Source: Ammoniphilus sp. CFH 90114
GTDB lineage: Bacteria; Bacillota; Bacilli; Aneurinibacillales; RAOX-1
Assembly (NCBI RefSeq): GCF_004123195.1
Contig: NZ_SDLI01000001.1
Location: 360,133 to 424,132, forward strand
Length of the DNA: 64,000 nt
Direction of reading: 5' to 3'
Below are positions 1 to 8,757 of the stretch, in pieces (positions within the stretch are counted from its first letter, which is position 1; each line of letters opens with the position of its first letter). The position numbers and the translations under genes were made by a program. The notes under the pieces were generated by a model that worked only from the letters and a program-made list of their open reading frames with translations, was not told the origin of the DNA and did no database searches.

Positions 1-14
1 GCGAATAGTAAACT

Positions 15-62
15 AAAGTGGTGCAAAGTGGTGCAAAGTGGGGGATTTGTGGGTAGAAGTGG
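15..62 (+). promoter_or_regulatory. MraZ operator (tandem AAAGTG boxes)
   Basis: Three AAAGTG hexamers begin at 15, 25 and 35, exactly 10 bp apart, and degenerate copies (TTTGTGG near 46, GAAGTGG near 56) continue the phase up to the mraZ ribosome binding site. MraZ proteins are known to autoregulate the division cluster by binding short G-rich direct repeats upstream of their own gene, and this array has that form and place. The core promoter must lie to the left of the window or overlap its first bases. Confidence 0.8.
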
Positions 63-73
63 GGTGAATAGAC

Positions 74-505
74 ATGTTCATGGGGGAATACCAGCATAAC
101 ATCGATGAAAAAGGAAGAATAACCATTCCTGCGAAGTTTCGTGAGGAGCTGGGTGAAAATTTTGTTATGACCCGTGGATTAGATAAGTGTCTATTCGTTT
201 ACGCTATGGATGAATGGAAGCAGCTAGAAGCTAAGCTTAAGTCGCTGCCATTTACCCGTTCAGATGCCCGGGCGTTCACGCGCTTTTTCTTCTCAGGTGC
301 TACCGAATGTGAATTAGACAAGCAGGGAAGGGTAAACATACCAGGATCTTTACGGCAACATGCCCATTTGGACAAGGATTGTATAATCCTAGGTGTGTCC
401 AATAGAGTTGAAATATGGAGTCGTGAACTGTGGGAAACCTATTTTGAGGAGTCTGCAGAATCCTTCAATGAACTGGCTGAAAAAATTGTAGACTTTGACT
501 TATAA
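74..505 (+). CDS. mraZ: Transcriptional regulator MraZ
   Basis: This 143-residue protein is the first gene of the division and cell-wall cluster. It begins [15 protein letters not shown] and contains two similar SpoVT/AbrB-like halves (about residues 5-50 and 78-125; the second carries [11 protein letters not shown]), as in MraZ rings that bind DNA. Length matches the family. The ATG at 74 is used because MFMGEY is the conserved N-terminus; the GTGGGGTGA just upstream serves as ribosome binding site. MraZ represses its own operon, and the repeat array at 15-62 is its likely target. rsmH follows after 13 bp, the usual pairing. Confidence 0.96.
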   Translation: MFMGEYQHNIDEKGRITIPAKFREELGENFVMTRGLDKCLFVYAMDEWKQLEAKLKSLPFTRSDARAFTRFFFSGATECELDKQGRVNIPGSLRQHAHLDKDCIILGVSNRVEIWSRELWETYFEESAESFNELAEKIVDFDL

Positions 506-518
506 ATGAGGTGATGAG

Positions 519-1451
519 ATGTTTCACCACGTCACGGTGATGAAAGAGGAAGCAGTAAAAGGGCTCGAAGTAAAGCCCGATGGAGTGTATGTGGACTGTA
601 CTCTAGGCGGGGCAGGACACAGTGGAAAAATAGCAGCACAGCTATCGGATCAGGGGCGATTGATAGCAATTGATCAAGATGATTGGGCTCTTGAGAATGC
701 GAAGAGTCGGCTTGAGCCACACAAAGATAAGGTCATCTTAGTAAAAAGCAATTTTCGAAATATCCGTAGAGTTGTAGAAGAAGCAGGATACCCTCAAGTG
801 GATGGAATCCTTTTTGACCTAGGAGTATCTTCTCCACAGCTTGACGAAGGAGAACGTGGCTTTAGCTATCATGCGGATGCTCCACTAGATATGAGGATGG
901 ATACAAGTCAAGAATTAACGGCCAAGGACATTGTGAATTCTTGGGAAGAAAAAGAACTGGCTCACATCTTTTACCACTATGGGGAAGAAAAGTTCTCAAG
1001 ACAGATCGCGCGAGAAATTGTTAAAGCAAGACAGGTGAATCCGATTGAGACAACAGGCGAGTTAGTCGAATTAATAAAAAAGGGGATACCAGCACCTGCG
1101 CGAAGAACAGGGGGGCATCCTGCTAAGCGGACGTTCCAAGCCATCAGAATTGCTGTGAATGATGAATTGAATGCGTTTAAAGAAGCGCTTCATGAGTCTA
1201 TTCGTATTTTAAAACCTGGTGGAAGGGTTAGTGTGATTACCTTTCACTCCCTTGAGGATCGTATCTGTAAACAGGTTTTTCAAGAATATAGCGGCGGGTG
1301 TACGTGTCCACCAGATTTTCCGCAGTGTGTTTGTGGTAATCAGCCTGTTATCCGGATAGAAAATAGGAAGCCGATTCTTCCTGGAGAGCAAGAGTTAGCC
1401 GAAAATAACCGAGCTCGTTCGGCTAAGCTACGCGTCGCCAAAAAGTTATAA
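519..1451 (+). CDS. rsmH: 16S rRNA (cytosine(1402)-N(4))-methyltransferase RsmH
   Basis: The 310-residue product is the SAM-dependent methyltransferase that modifies C1402 of 16S rRNA in the cytoplasm (formerly MraW). Visible motifs are the SAM-binding loop [13 protein letters not shown] near residue 28, [20 protein letters not shown] near 98, the [14 protein letters not shown] segment near 208 and ITFHSLEDR near 241. Length is typical. It starts at an ATG preceded by GAGGTGAT and lies 13 bp after mraZ, so the two are co-transcribed. A Cys-rich stretch ([13 protein letters not shown]) near 263 is also usual for the family. Confidence 0.97.
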   Translation: MFHHVTVMKEEAVKGLEVKPDGVYVDCTLGGAGHSGKIAAQLSDQGRLIAIDQDDWALENAKSRLEPHKDKVILVKSNFRNIRRVVEEAGYPQVDGILFDLGVSSPQLDEGERGFSYHADAPLDMRMDTSQELTAKDIVNSWEEKELAHIFYHYGEEKFSRQIAREIVKARQVNPIETTGELVELIKKGIPAPARRTGGHPAKRTFQAIRIAVNDELNAFKEALHESIRILKPGGRVSVITFHSLEDRICKQVFQEYSGGCTCPPDFPQCVCGNQPVIRIENRKPILPGEQELAENNRARSAKLRVAKKL

Positions 1452-1480
1452 CGAAAAAATAGAGCAAGAGGGGGATAAAC

Positions 1481-1858
1481 TTGAGCAGGAACCATTATGG
1501 TAATTTAGCTGTCCAGTTAAATCAGGAAAGAAAGCAACAGAGGGTGAGTGAACCGAAGCAGACAAGCAAAGTATCGGTTAGGTACAGCATTCCCTTAGAA
1601 GAGAAGCTGCTTTATTTGCTTAGTGTGATAGTAATTGTTTGCATTTCTGGTTTCATCCTGTCAAGATATGCGCTCATCTCCCAATACAATTATGAAATTG
1701 AAAATACGAAACAAGCTATGATTCAGATGCAAGAACAGAACTCTAGCTTGAAGCTTAAGGTCGACGAACTGAGTAAACGAGAAAGAATACTGGATATTGC
1801 ACAAAGAGAATTAGGGATGACGATGAAGGACAGCACGGTGCGGGTTTTATCCCACTAA
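1481..1858 (+). CDS. ftsL: Cell division protein FtsL
   Basis: A 125-residue bitopic protein with a basic cytoplasmic N-terminus, one membrane helix at about residues 43-65 and a short extracytoplasmic coiled coil with regularly spaced hydrophobic residues (about 70-110). This topology, the size and the position between rsmH and a class B penicillin-binding protein identify FtsL, the partner of DivIB and DivIC in the divisome. The start is TTG with AGAGGGGGA upstream. FtsL is poorly conserved in sequence, so the call rests on topology and context more than on motifs. Confidence 0.9.
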   Translation: MSRNHYGNLAVQLNQERKQQRVSEPKQTSKVSVRYSIPLEEKLLYLLSVIVIVCISGFILSRYALISQYNYEIENTKQAMIQMQEQNSSLKLKVDELSKRERILDIAQRELGMTMKDSTVRVLSH

Positions 1859-1883
1859 CGAGTAAACTGCGGAGGGGAGAACC

Positions 1884-4127
1884 ATGACAGAAAAAAGGAT
1901 TAAGCTTCGCACAGGGTTTTTGGGAGTATTTTTTACTCTCTTATTTTTTTTGTTAATTTTTCGCTTGTTTTACATACAAACTGTCAATGCAGATCTTTGG
2001 GTTCAAAGTGCTCAGGCTCAATGGGAAAGAAACGACATTCTTCACCCGAAGCGAGGAACGGTATTCGACCGGAATGGGGAAGTGCTCGCTTATACTTCCA
2101 AAGCTTACACGGTTATTGCCAAGTTAAAGCCCTGGGACAAATCGGATGAAAATTATATACAAAACTCTCTGGAAGCGGGGCAAAGACTGGCTCCATTACT
2201 AGGGATGTCTACGGAGAGACTGGTTAAGTTAATCGAAGATGGAAGAGAAGCCGGGCGTGCTCAAGTAGAACTGCGTCCCGGGGGATGGAAGATTGATGAG
2301 GACAAAGCCAAGCGCATCCTGGAGCAAAACATACCTGGCGTCATTCTTTATCCGGAGACCAAGAGGTATTATCCGAATGATGCTTTTGCCTCGCATGTTA
2401 TCGGTTATACAGATCTAGATGGCAAGGCCATCATGGGAATCGAGAAATTATTCAATGAAGAACTAGAAGGTAAGGAAGGTTCATATACAGTATTGAAGGA
2501 CCGTAAGGGTTTTAAGCTGCCAGATGGGATTGAAAGCTTTAAGCCGGCTCAGAACGGGAGCAATATTTATTTAACGATTGATTACCAGATCCAAAATTAT
2601 GTGGAAGACGCCTTAAATAAAATTACGCAGCAGTATAAGACAAAGGGGATATCGGTTATTGTTGCGGATCCTAAGACAGGCGAAATTCTAGCTATGGCAA
2701 ATCGGCCACAATTTAACCCAAATCAATATAAAGACATTACAAATTGGACGAACTTTGCCATCAGCAATACATTTGAGCCTGGTTCAACTTTTAAAATTGT
2801 TACCTTGGCTGCTGCTATTGAAGAGAAAATGTACCGCAATGATGAGCAGTATCTTTCCGGGACCTATCGGAAAATACCCGGTCCTCCAATCCGTGATCAT
2901 AATGCCGGTAAGGGTTGGGGAACGATTAGCTTTCTTAGGGGAGTGCAGGAGTCTAGTAACGTTTTGTTTGCCATTCTTGGGTATGAGCGACTCGGAAAGG
3001 ATAAGTTTTATGATTATCTAGAAAAGTTCGGGTTCGGTCAACAAACGGGGATAGGATTACCGGGGGAAGCTGCAGCTCCTCTTAAGGACAAAAGTCGTTT
3101 ATATCCTCGTGACGTTGCCTCGATGACTTTTGGACAAGGGGTTGTTGTAACATCGATTCAACAGGTTGCAGCCGTCTCGGCAATTGCGAACGGAGGCGAA
3201 CTGTTGAGGCCTTATATCATTAAGGAAATCCGCGACTCTCAAAACGGACAGGTATTGTTAAAGCATGAGAGAGAAGTGGTTAGACGGGTTATTTCGGAAA
3301 ATACGGCGCAACAGGTCCGAGACATTCTTGAGACCGTTGTAACAGACGGTACAGGTCGCTATTATTACATTGATGGATACCATGTAGCCGGAAAAACAGG
3401 GACAGCTCAGGTGGTTCAAGATGGAAGCTATAAAGTGAATAAGTACATCTATTCCTTTATAGGATTTGCTCCTAAGGATGACCCGGAATTTTTAGTCTAT
3501 GTCGTTGTCGATCAGCCAGAGATTCCTGATGCTAATTTTGGAGGACGCGATGTTGCAGCTCCAATATTCAAACATGTTATGCAGAATAGCTTGCAGTATA
3601 AGAAGGTGACACCAAATATAAGTGGTGAAAAACCTATCACTGTAAGTAAAGCCAAAGAACTAAGTGTTCCACAGTTAATGGGGAAAACTCCTGCTGAAGC
3701 TCAGGCCGTGTTAATCGATGCTAGTCTAAAGGGAAAGGTTTTAGGATCAGGCACGAAGGTAACAAGGCAATATCCTGAGGCTCAGCATGCGATTATGCCG
3801 GAGAGTACAGTCTATCTCATCACAGATCAGTTAGATGAAATCCAGATGCCTGACTTTACCGGAATGACGCTTCGGGAAGTGATGGAGTTCTGTAACATTC
3901 TTGGATTGAAAGTAGAACCAACAGGAAGAGGATTTGTCATGACTCAGAGTATCCCTCCTGGTTCAGTTACTGCACCAGGCGAGCAATTAAAAATTCAACT
4001 GAAGCCGAATTCCAGCCCAGAGGAGGAAGTTGTTCCTGAAATAGAGGAAGCTGAAGCTGAAGAAACTACCGAAGAAAACGAGCCACAGCAGGAGGAGAAT
4101 TCTAATTCTCCCTCGTTTATGAACTAA
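1884..4127 (+). CDS. pbpB: Septal penicillin-binding protein 2B (class B transpeptidase with two PASTA domains)
   Basis: This 747-residue protein cross-links septal peptidoglycan. It has one N-terminal membrane helix (about 10-33), a PBP dimerisation domain with RGTVFDRNGEVLA near 54, and a transpeptidase domain with catalytic S301 in STFK, S357-S358-N359 and K504 in KTGT. Two PASTA domains follow (about 594-650 and 652-710). The extreme C-terminus is a strongly acidic tail rich in Glu after the second PASTA, ending SPSFMN, which makes the protein slightly longer than the 716-residue B. subtilis homologue. It sits 25 bp after ftsL and is followed by a strong terminator-like hairpin, which separates it from spoVD. 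Confidence 0.95.
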   Translation: MTEKRIKLRTGFLGVFFTLLFFLLIFRLFYIQTVNADLWVQSAQAQWERNDILHPKRGTVFDRNGEVLAYTSKAYTVIAKLKPWDKSDENYIQNSLEAGQRLAPLLGMSTERLVKLIEDGREAGRAQVELRPGGWKIDEDKAKRILEQNIPGVILYPETKRYYPNDAFASHVIGYTDLDGKAIMGIEKLFNEELEGKEGSYTVLKDRKGFKLPDGIESFKPAQNGSNIYLTIDYQIQNYVEDALNKITQQYKTKGISVIVADPKTGEILAMANRPQFNPNQYKDITNWTNFAISNTFEPGSTFKIVTLAAAIEEKMYRNDEQYLSGTYRKIPGPPIRDHNAGKGWGTISFLRGVQESSNVLFAILGYERLGKDKFYDYLEKFGFGQQTGIGLPGEAAAPLKDKSRLYPRDVASMTFGQGVVVTSIQQVAAVSAIANGGELLRPYIIKEIRDSQNGQVLLKHEREVVRRVISENTAQQVRDILETVVTDGTGRYYYIDGYHVAGKTGTAQVVQDGSYKVNKYIYSFIGFAPKDDPEFLVYVVVDQPEIPDANFGGRDVAAPIFKHVMQNSLQYKKVTPNISGEKPITVSKAKELSVPQLMGKTPAEAQAVLIDASLKGKVLGSGTKVTRQYPEAQHAIMPESTVYLITDQLDEIQMPDFTGMTLREVMEFCNILGLKVEPTGRGFVMTQSIPPGSVTAPGEQLKIQLKPNSSPEEEVVPEIEEAEAEETTEENEPQQEENSNSPSFMN

Positions 4128-4130
4128 ATG

Positions 4131-4172
4131 GAGAGATGGGACGTGTCAAGCGTTCTATCTCTCTTCTTTTTT
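4131..4172 (+). terminator. Intrinsic terminator after pbpB
   Basis: A 13-bp stem (4131-4143 with 4151-4163, two G-T pairs), a 7-base loop and a T-rich tail at 4164-4172. It separates the vegetative mraZ-pbpB block from spoVD, in line with separate sporulation control of spoVD. Confidence 0.85.
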
Positions 4173-4196
4173 GAATAGGGTTTAGGGAGACAAGTT

Positions 4197-4238
4197 ATGG
4201 ACAAAGCCATTAATCAGGAAACGGAGGTTAGAGGGTGA
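4197..4238 (+). CDS. Possible 13-codon leader cistron overlapping the spoVD start
   Basis: An ATG at 4197, preceded by AGGGAGA, opens a frame of 13 codons whose TGA stop (4236-4238) overlaps the GTG start of spoVD (4235) as GTGA. The spoVD ribosome binding site GGAGG lies inside it. This could couple spoVD translation to a leader peptide, or be chance; no conservation evidence is available from one sequence. Confidence 0.25.
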   Translation: MDKAINQETEVRG

Positions 4239-6148
4239 GAGTTTCCAATGTTACGGTACGCAGACGAATTTTTATCGCCCTGCTAATAGGAGTCTTTTTG
4301 TACAGCCTTTTGGTTGCGCGGCTAGGTTATGTTCAAGTGATTAAAGGTCCGTGGCTTACGAAGAATGCGGAGGAGTTATGGACAAGAAACATCCCTTTTG
4401 AAGCCAAGCGTGGGATGATCTATGACCGTAATGGCGAGGTGTTGGCTTACAATATTAGCGTTCCGTCTGTCATGGCTATCCCTATCCAGGTTAAAGACAA
4501 ACCAGGTACGGCGAAGGAGTTGGCTAGAGTCTTAAAGGGAAATGAACAGGAAATTTATCGTCAAATTACGAAACGCTCTTCTATTGTAAGGGTTCCAGGG
4601 GGAAGGAAGATCTCTGAAGAAACAGCGAAAGAACTTCGTCAGCTAGGCTTACCAGGCGTTCATATTGCTGAGGACAGCAAGCGCTACTATCCACTAGGGG
4701 CATTTGCTTCTCATATCCTTGGATTTACTGGAATTGATAATCAAGGGTTGGCAGGAATCGAAAAAGTTTATGACGACATGTTAAGCGGTGAACGAGGAGC
4801 GATAAAATATGATGCCACGGCTAAAGGGGAAAAAATGCCCGGAGACACCCAGAAGTTTACTCCCCCGAAGGACGGGCTTAACTTATATTTAACCATCGAT
4901 GCAAACATCCAAGCCATCATCGAACGTGAATTGGATCAAGCTTTTGCCTTCTATGATCCGGATGATGCATTGGTAATTGCAATGGATCCTAAGACAGGAG
5001 AAATTCTTGGAATGGCCAGCAGACCCAACTATCATCCAGAGTTATTCCGGGAGTATCCATCAGAAACGTATAATCGCAATCTCCCCATATGGAAAACATA
5101 TGAGCCCGGCTCTACTTTCAAAATTATTACGTTGGCTGCAGCATTGGAAGAAGGAAAGGTTGATTTGGACAAGGAAAGGTTCAATGACCCGGGAAGTGTT
5201 AATGTAGCAGGAGCTCGCTTGCGATGCTGGAAGCCAGGAGGTCACGGTGATCAAACCTTCCTACAGGTGGTTGAAAACTCCTGTAATCCGGGCTTTGTAG
5301 CATTGGGACAAAGATTAGGAAAAGAAATGCTCTTTGACTACATTGGTAAATTTGGTTTTGGTAAGAAGACTGGAATTGACCTCATTGGGGAAGAGAATGG
5401 GGTAATGTTCAAAATGAGCCGTGTAGGTCCAGTGGAGCTCGCTACTACGGCGTTTGGACAGGGGGTTTCTGTGACGCCAATTCAACAGGTTGCTGCTGTT
5501 TCAGCGGCTATTAATGGTGGGAAATTAATAAAGCCTCACTTAGCAAAAGAGTGGCATCATCCGATCACCGGAGATACAGTGGCAAAGATTGAACCAGAAG
5601 TGGTTGCCCAAGTCATTTCCCCAGAGACTTCCAGTAAGGTCCGATATGCTCTAGAATCTGTAGTGGCTAACGGAACGGGAAGAAATGCTTATATCGATGG
5701 ATATCGTGTAGGTGGAAAGACAGGGACAGCTCAGAAAGTTGAGAATGGGGTCTACTCTAAGAGCAAGCATATTGTATCCTTCATTGGAATTGCACCTGCA
5801 GATGATCCTCAAATCGTAGTTTATACGGCGGTGGATAATCCTAAAGGAGTGAGGCAGTTTGGAGGGACGATTGCGGCTCCAATCGTAAGAAATATTTTGG
5901 ATTCTGCCTTGCGTTCCATGGAAGTGCCCAAAAGAAAAGAGCAGATGCCAAAAGAGTACATGTATCCCGATAAGAAGCTCATTTCGGTTCCTAACTTAAT
6001 TGGCATGGAGAAAGATCGCCTGCAATCTCAATATTATGCTATTCCTCTAGAAGTGGAAGGAAATGGTGATGTAGTCACCTATCAGTCTCCAGCACCGGGC
6101 ACTAATATTGAGGAAGGAAAAACCATCCGCATTTACCTAGGCAGATAA
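4235..6148 (+). CDS. spoVD: Stage V sporulation protein D (class B penicillin-binding protein)
   Basis: The 637-residue product is a second class B transpeptidase, with a membrane helix at about 10-30, RGMIYDRNGEVLA near 67, catalytic S293 in STFK, S349-C350-N351 and K495 in KTGT, and a single C-terminal PASTA domain (about 584-637). One PASTA instead of two, and the position directly after the pbpB gene and before murE, match SpoVD, which makes spore cortex peptidoglycan with the SEDS protein SpoVE. The start is GTG with GGAGG 7 bases upstream. A terminator precedes it and an in-frame leader cistron may overlap its start. Confidence 0.93.
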   Translation: MRVSNVTVRRRIFIALLIGVFLYSLLVARLGYVQVIKGPWLTKNAEELWTRNIPFEAKRGMIYDRNGEVLAYNISVPSVMAIPIQVKDKPGTAKELARVLKGNEQEIYRQITKRSSIVRVPGGRKISEETAKELRQLGLPGVHIAEDSKRYYPLGAFASHILGFTGIDNQGLAGIEKVYDDMLSGERGAIKYDATAKGEKMPGDTQKFTPPKDGLNLYLTIDANIQAIIERELDQAFAFYDPDDALVIAMDPKTGEILGMASRPNYHPELFREYPSETYNRNLPIWKTYEPGSTFKIITLAAALEEGKVDLDKERFNDPGSVNVAGARLRCWKPGGHGDQTFLQVVENSCNPGFVALGQRLGKEMLFDYIGKFGFGKKTGIDLIGEENGVMFKMSRVGPVELATTAFGQGVSVTPIQQVAAVSAAINGGKLIKPHLAKEWHHPITGDTVAKIEPEVVAQVISPETSSKVRYALESVVANGTGRNAYIDGYRVGGKTGTAQKVENGVYSKSKHIVSFIGIAPADDPQIVVYTAVDNPKGVRQFGGTIAAPIVRNILDSALRSMEVPKRKEQMPKEYMYPDKKLISVPNLIGMEKDRLQSQYYAIPLEVEGNGDVVTYQSPAPGTNIEEGKTIRIYLGR

Positions 6149-6162
6149 ACCATGTTGTACTC

Positions 6163-6205
6163 ACTTGGCTGCTGTCTGCACCTAAAGTTTTGACAACGGC
6201 CAAGT
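6163..6205 (+). other. Stem-loop between spoVD and murE without a T tract
   Basis: The arms 6163-6176 and 6192-6205 pair over 14 positions with one mismatch and one G-T pair, around a 15-base loop. The downstream bases (ATTCC) are not T-rich, so it does not look like a normal intrinsic terminator. It may be an mRNA processing or stability element, or a weak terminator. Confidence 0.5.
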
Positions 6206-6282
6206 ATTCCTATAGTGACAAAAAGCAGAAAGATGATTAAAATGATAGACGTTGATTTGTGACTTTGGGGGGGCTAACTTTC

Positions 6283-7755
6283 ATGAACTTAAGAGAACTT
6301 CTCTCCCCTTTGCTTGTGTATGATGCAGCAGGGGAATTAAATATGGAAATTACGGGAATATCTACAGACTCACGCAAGGTAAAACCAGGAAATTTATTTG
6401 TAGCTCTTCGGGGCAATACAGTTGATGGCCATGATTATATTGAGCAAGCACATGCAAATGGTGCGATTGCTTTTTTAGTCGAAGAGGATCAGGACGTTCC
6501 AGATGTAACAATAAAGGTATCTGACACGACGCGAGCTTTAGCGATTCTCGCCGATCAATTTTACAATCATCCTACAAGTAAACTTCAATTAATCGGTGTG
6601 ACAGGTACGAATGGGAAAACGACGGTTACACACCTAGTTGAGCAAATTCTTAATAATGCTGGCTGTGCTACCGGTATCATTGGTACGATTCAAATGCGTA
6701 TGGGGGATTACACAGAAGAGGTTAAGAATACCACACCTGATGCTTTAGAGTTGCAAAGAATGTTTGCTATTATGGTTGAAAGAGGAGCGACACATGCTTG
6801 TATCGAAGTCTCTTCCCATGCTCTTGAGATGGGCAGAGTCTGGGGTTGCAACTTTACCTCAGGGATTTTTACAAACCTGACACAAGATCATCTCGATTAT
6901 CATCAAACGATGGATAACTATAGGCATGCGAAATCCCTTCTTTTTTCTCAGTTAGGGAATATTTATAATGATAAACGGAAATTTGCAATACTGAACATGG
7001 ATGATCCTAGTGCGGCTAGATACAGAAAGATGACAGCTGCCCAGGTGATTACCTATGCTATTGATCAAGAAGCGGATGTCAGGGCGCTTGATATCTCTAT
7101 TGGAGCAGGCGGTACTTCCTTCACTTTACGGACGTTCAAGGGTGAGGTCACCATTGAAATGAAGATGATGGGGAAATTTAGCGTTTATAATGTATTAGCT
7201 GCAACAGCGGCTTGTCTGGTCGAGGGGATCACACTTTCACAGATTAAGGAAAGTATCGAACAGATGACAGGTGTTCCTGGTCGGTTTGAACCAGTTGATG
7301 AGGGACAGGGCTTCGCCGTGATTGTTGATTACGCGCATACGCCTGATAGTTTAGAGAATGTGCTAACTACAGCAAGAGAGTTCACTAAAGGTAAGTTATA
7401 TTGTTTAGTAGGATGCGGCGGCGATCGAGACAGGACAAAGCGTCCAATTATGGGGCGAATTGCTGCTGAACAGTCGGATTATGTCATCTTTACTTCAGAT
7501 AACCCTCGTTCTGAAGATCCTAAGGCTATCCTAGATGACATGCTCCAGGGAGTTACGGAGAAGAGCACTGCGGTATATGAATGCATTATTGACCGGAAGC
7601 AAGCAATTGAGAAAGCTATTGCATTAGCTACAAGTGGGGATTGTATTATCATTGCGGGGAAAGGTCATGAAACCTATCAGATTATTAAAGGACAGGTGCT
7701 GGACTTTGATGATCGAGAAGTTGCATCATTTGCGATTCGCAATAGAATAAAGTAA
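6283..7755 (+). CDS. murE: UDP-N-acetylmuramoyl-L-alanyl-D-glutamate--2,6-diaminopimelate ligase
   Basis: This Mur ligase of 490 residues adds the third amino acid of the peptidoglycan stem peptide using ATP. The P-loop GTNGKTTVTHL has its Lys at about 112. The motif D406-N407-P408-R409 is that of meso-diaminopimelate-specific enzymes; lysine-specific enzymes have DNPA. The ATG at 6283 is chosen because it gives the typical N-terminus MNLRELLSPL and follows GGGGGG; an in-frame GTG at 6259 lacks a ribosome binding site. It begins the precursor block murE-mraY-murD. The cell wall is therefore predicted to be of the A1-gamma, DAP type. Confidence 0.95.
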   Translation: MNLRELLSPLLVYDAAGELNMEITGISTDSRKVKPGNLFVALRGNTVDGHDYIEQAHANGAIAFLVEEDQDVPDVTIKVSDTTRALAILADQFYNHPTSKLQLIGVTGTNGKTTVTHLVEQILNNAGCATGIIGTIQMRMGDYTEEVKNTTPDALELQRMFAIMVERGATHACIEVSSHALEMGRVWGCNFTSGIFTNLTQDHLDYHQTMDNYRHAKSLLFSQLGNIYNDKRKFAILNMDDPSAARYRKMTAAQVITYAIDQEADVRALDISIGAGGTSFTLRTFKGEVTIEMKMMGKFSVYNVLAATAACLVEGITLSQIKESIEQMTGVPGRFEPVDEGQGFAVIVDYAHTPDSLENVLTTAREFTKGKLYCLVGCGGDRDRTKRPIMGRIAAEQSDYVIFTSDNPRSEDPKAILDDMLQGVTEKSTAVYECIIDRKQAIEKAIALATSGDCIIIAGKGHETYQIIKGQVLDFDDREVASFAIRNRIK

Positions 7756-7794
7756 CATAGAAAAGATCGTAACGAGGTGGAAGGAGGCTGGGGG

Positions 7795-8757
7795 ATGCCG
7801 ATTCGCGTTTTATTATTTGCCATAGCAGCAGCTTTTCTCATTGCCGTACTATTAGGCCCCCTGTTCATCCCTTTCTTAAGAAGACTTAAGTTTGGGCAGA
7901 GCATTAGAGAGGAAGGGCCAAAATCGCATCAGAAAAAAGCAGGCACTCCCACTATGGGAGGAATTATTATTATCTTGGCCTTATCTTTTACTGTTTTTAA
8001 ATTTGCCAACTCTTCCATGCAGCTGTTTTTGTTAATGTTTCTAACTCTTGGGTACGGATTAATTGGCTTTTTGGACGATTTTATTAAGATCTCATTTAAG
8101 AGAAACCTAGGACTCACTGCGAAACAGAAGCTGTTTGGTCAATTAGCTATTGCCGTGATCCTTTACTATGTATTAATGCAATATAATTTTGATACCAGAG
8201 TCTATGTTCCAGGTACATCATGGGGTGTAGAGTTGGGGTGGATGTATCTGCCATTCCTCATCTTTATAACCTTAGGTGCCTCGAATGGTGTAAATTTGAC
8301 CGATGGATTGGACGGTTTACTAGCAGGAACGAGTGCCATTGCTTTTAGTGCTTATGCCATTATCGCTTGGATGTCAAGCCAGATGAATGTAGCGATCTTT
8401 TGTGCGGCGCTTGTTGGAGCTGTACTTGGATTCCTTGTCTATAATGCGCACCCGGCCAAGGTGTTCATGGGGGATACGGGTTCTCTTGCCTTAGGTGGAG
8501 CTCTGGCTGCTGTTGCCATCCTAACAAAGACTGAGTTGTTGCTGGCGATTATTGGAGGAGTGTTTGTTTTAGAGACTCTTTCCGTTATGATTCAGGTCAT
8601 CTCGTTTAAAACGAGAGGGAAAAGAATATTCAGAATGAGTCCGTTGCACCATCACTTTGAGCTCGGGGGATGGTCGGAGTGGAGGGTCGTGGTTACGTTT
8701 TGGATACTAGGCCTACTCTTCGCTGGCTTAGCAGTCTATATAGAGGTGTTGAATTAA
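7795..8757 (+). CDS. mraY: Phospho-N-acetylmuramoyl-pentapeptide-transferase
   Basis: An integral membrane protein of 320 residues with about ten hydrophobic segments that transfers phospho-MurNAc-pentapeptide from UDP to undecaprenyl phosphate, making lipid I. Family motifs are KAGTPTMGG near 46, the DD pair in GFLDDFIK near 90, [10 protein letters not shown]-like NLTDGLDGL near 170, [11 protein letters not shown] near 226 and the triple His in SPLHHHFE near 287. The ATG at 7795 follows AAGGAGG with a 7-base gap. The stop codon overlaps the murD start in TAATG. Confidence 0.96.
   Translation: MPIRVLLFAIAAAFLIAVLLGPLFIPFLRRLKFGQSIREEGPKSHQKKAGTPTMGGIIIILALSFTVFKFANSSMQLFLLMFLTLGYGLIGFLDDFIKISFKRNLGLTAKQKLFGQLAIAVILYYVLMQYNFDTRVYVPGTSWGVELGWMYLPFLIFITLGASNGVNLTDGLDGLLAGTSAIAFSAYAIIAWMSSQMNVAIFCAALVGAVLGFLVYNAHPAKVFMGDTGSLALGGALAAVAILTKTELLLAIIGGVFVLETLSVMIQVISFKTRGKRIFRMSPLHHHFELGGWSEWRVVVTFWILGLLFAGLAVYIEVLN

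Noticed and set aside
6259-6282. Upstream GTG start for murE
   Set aside because: No ribosome binding site; the added residues do not fit the MurE N-terminus.
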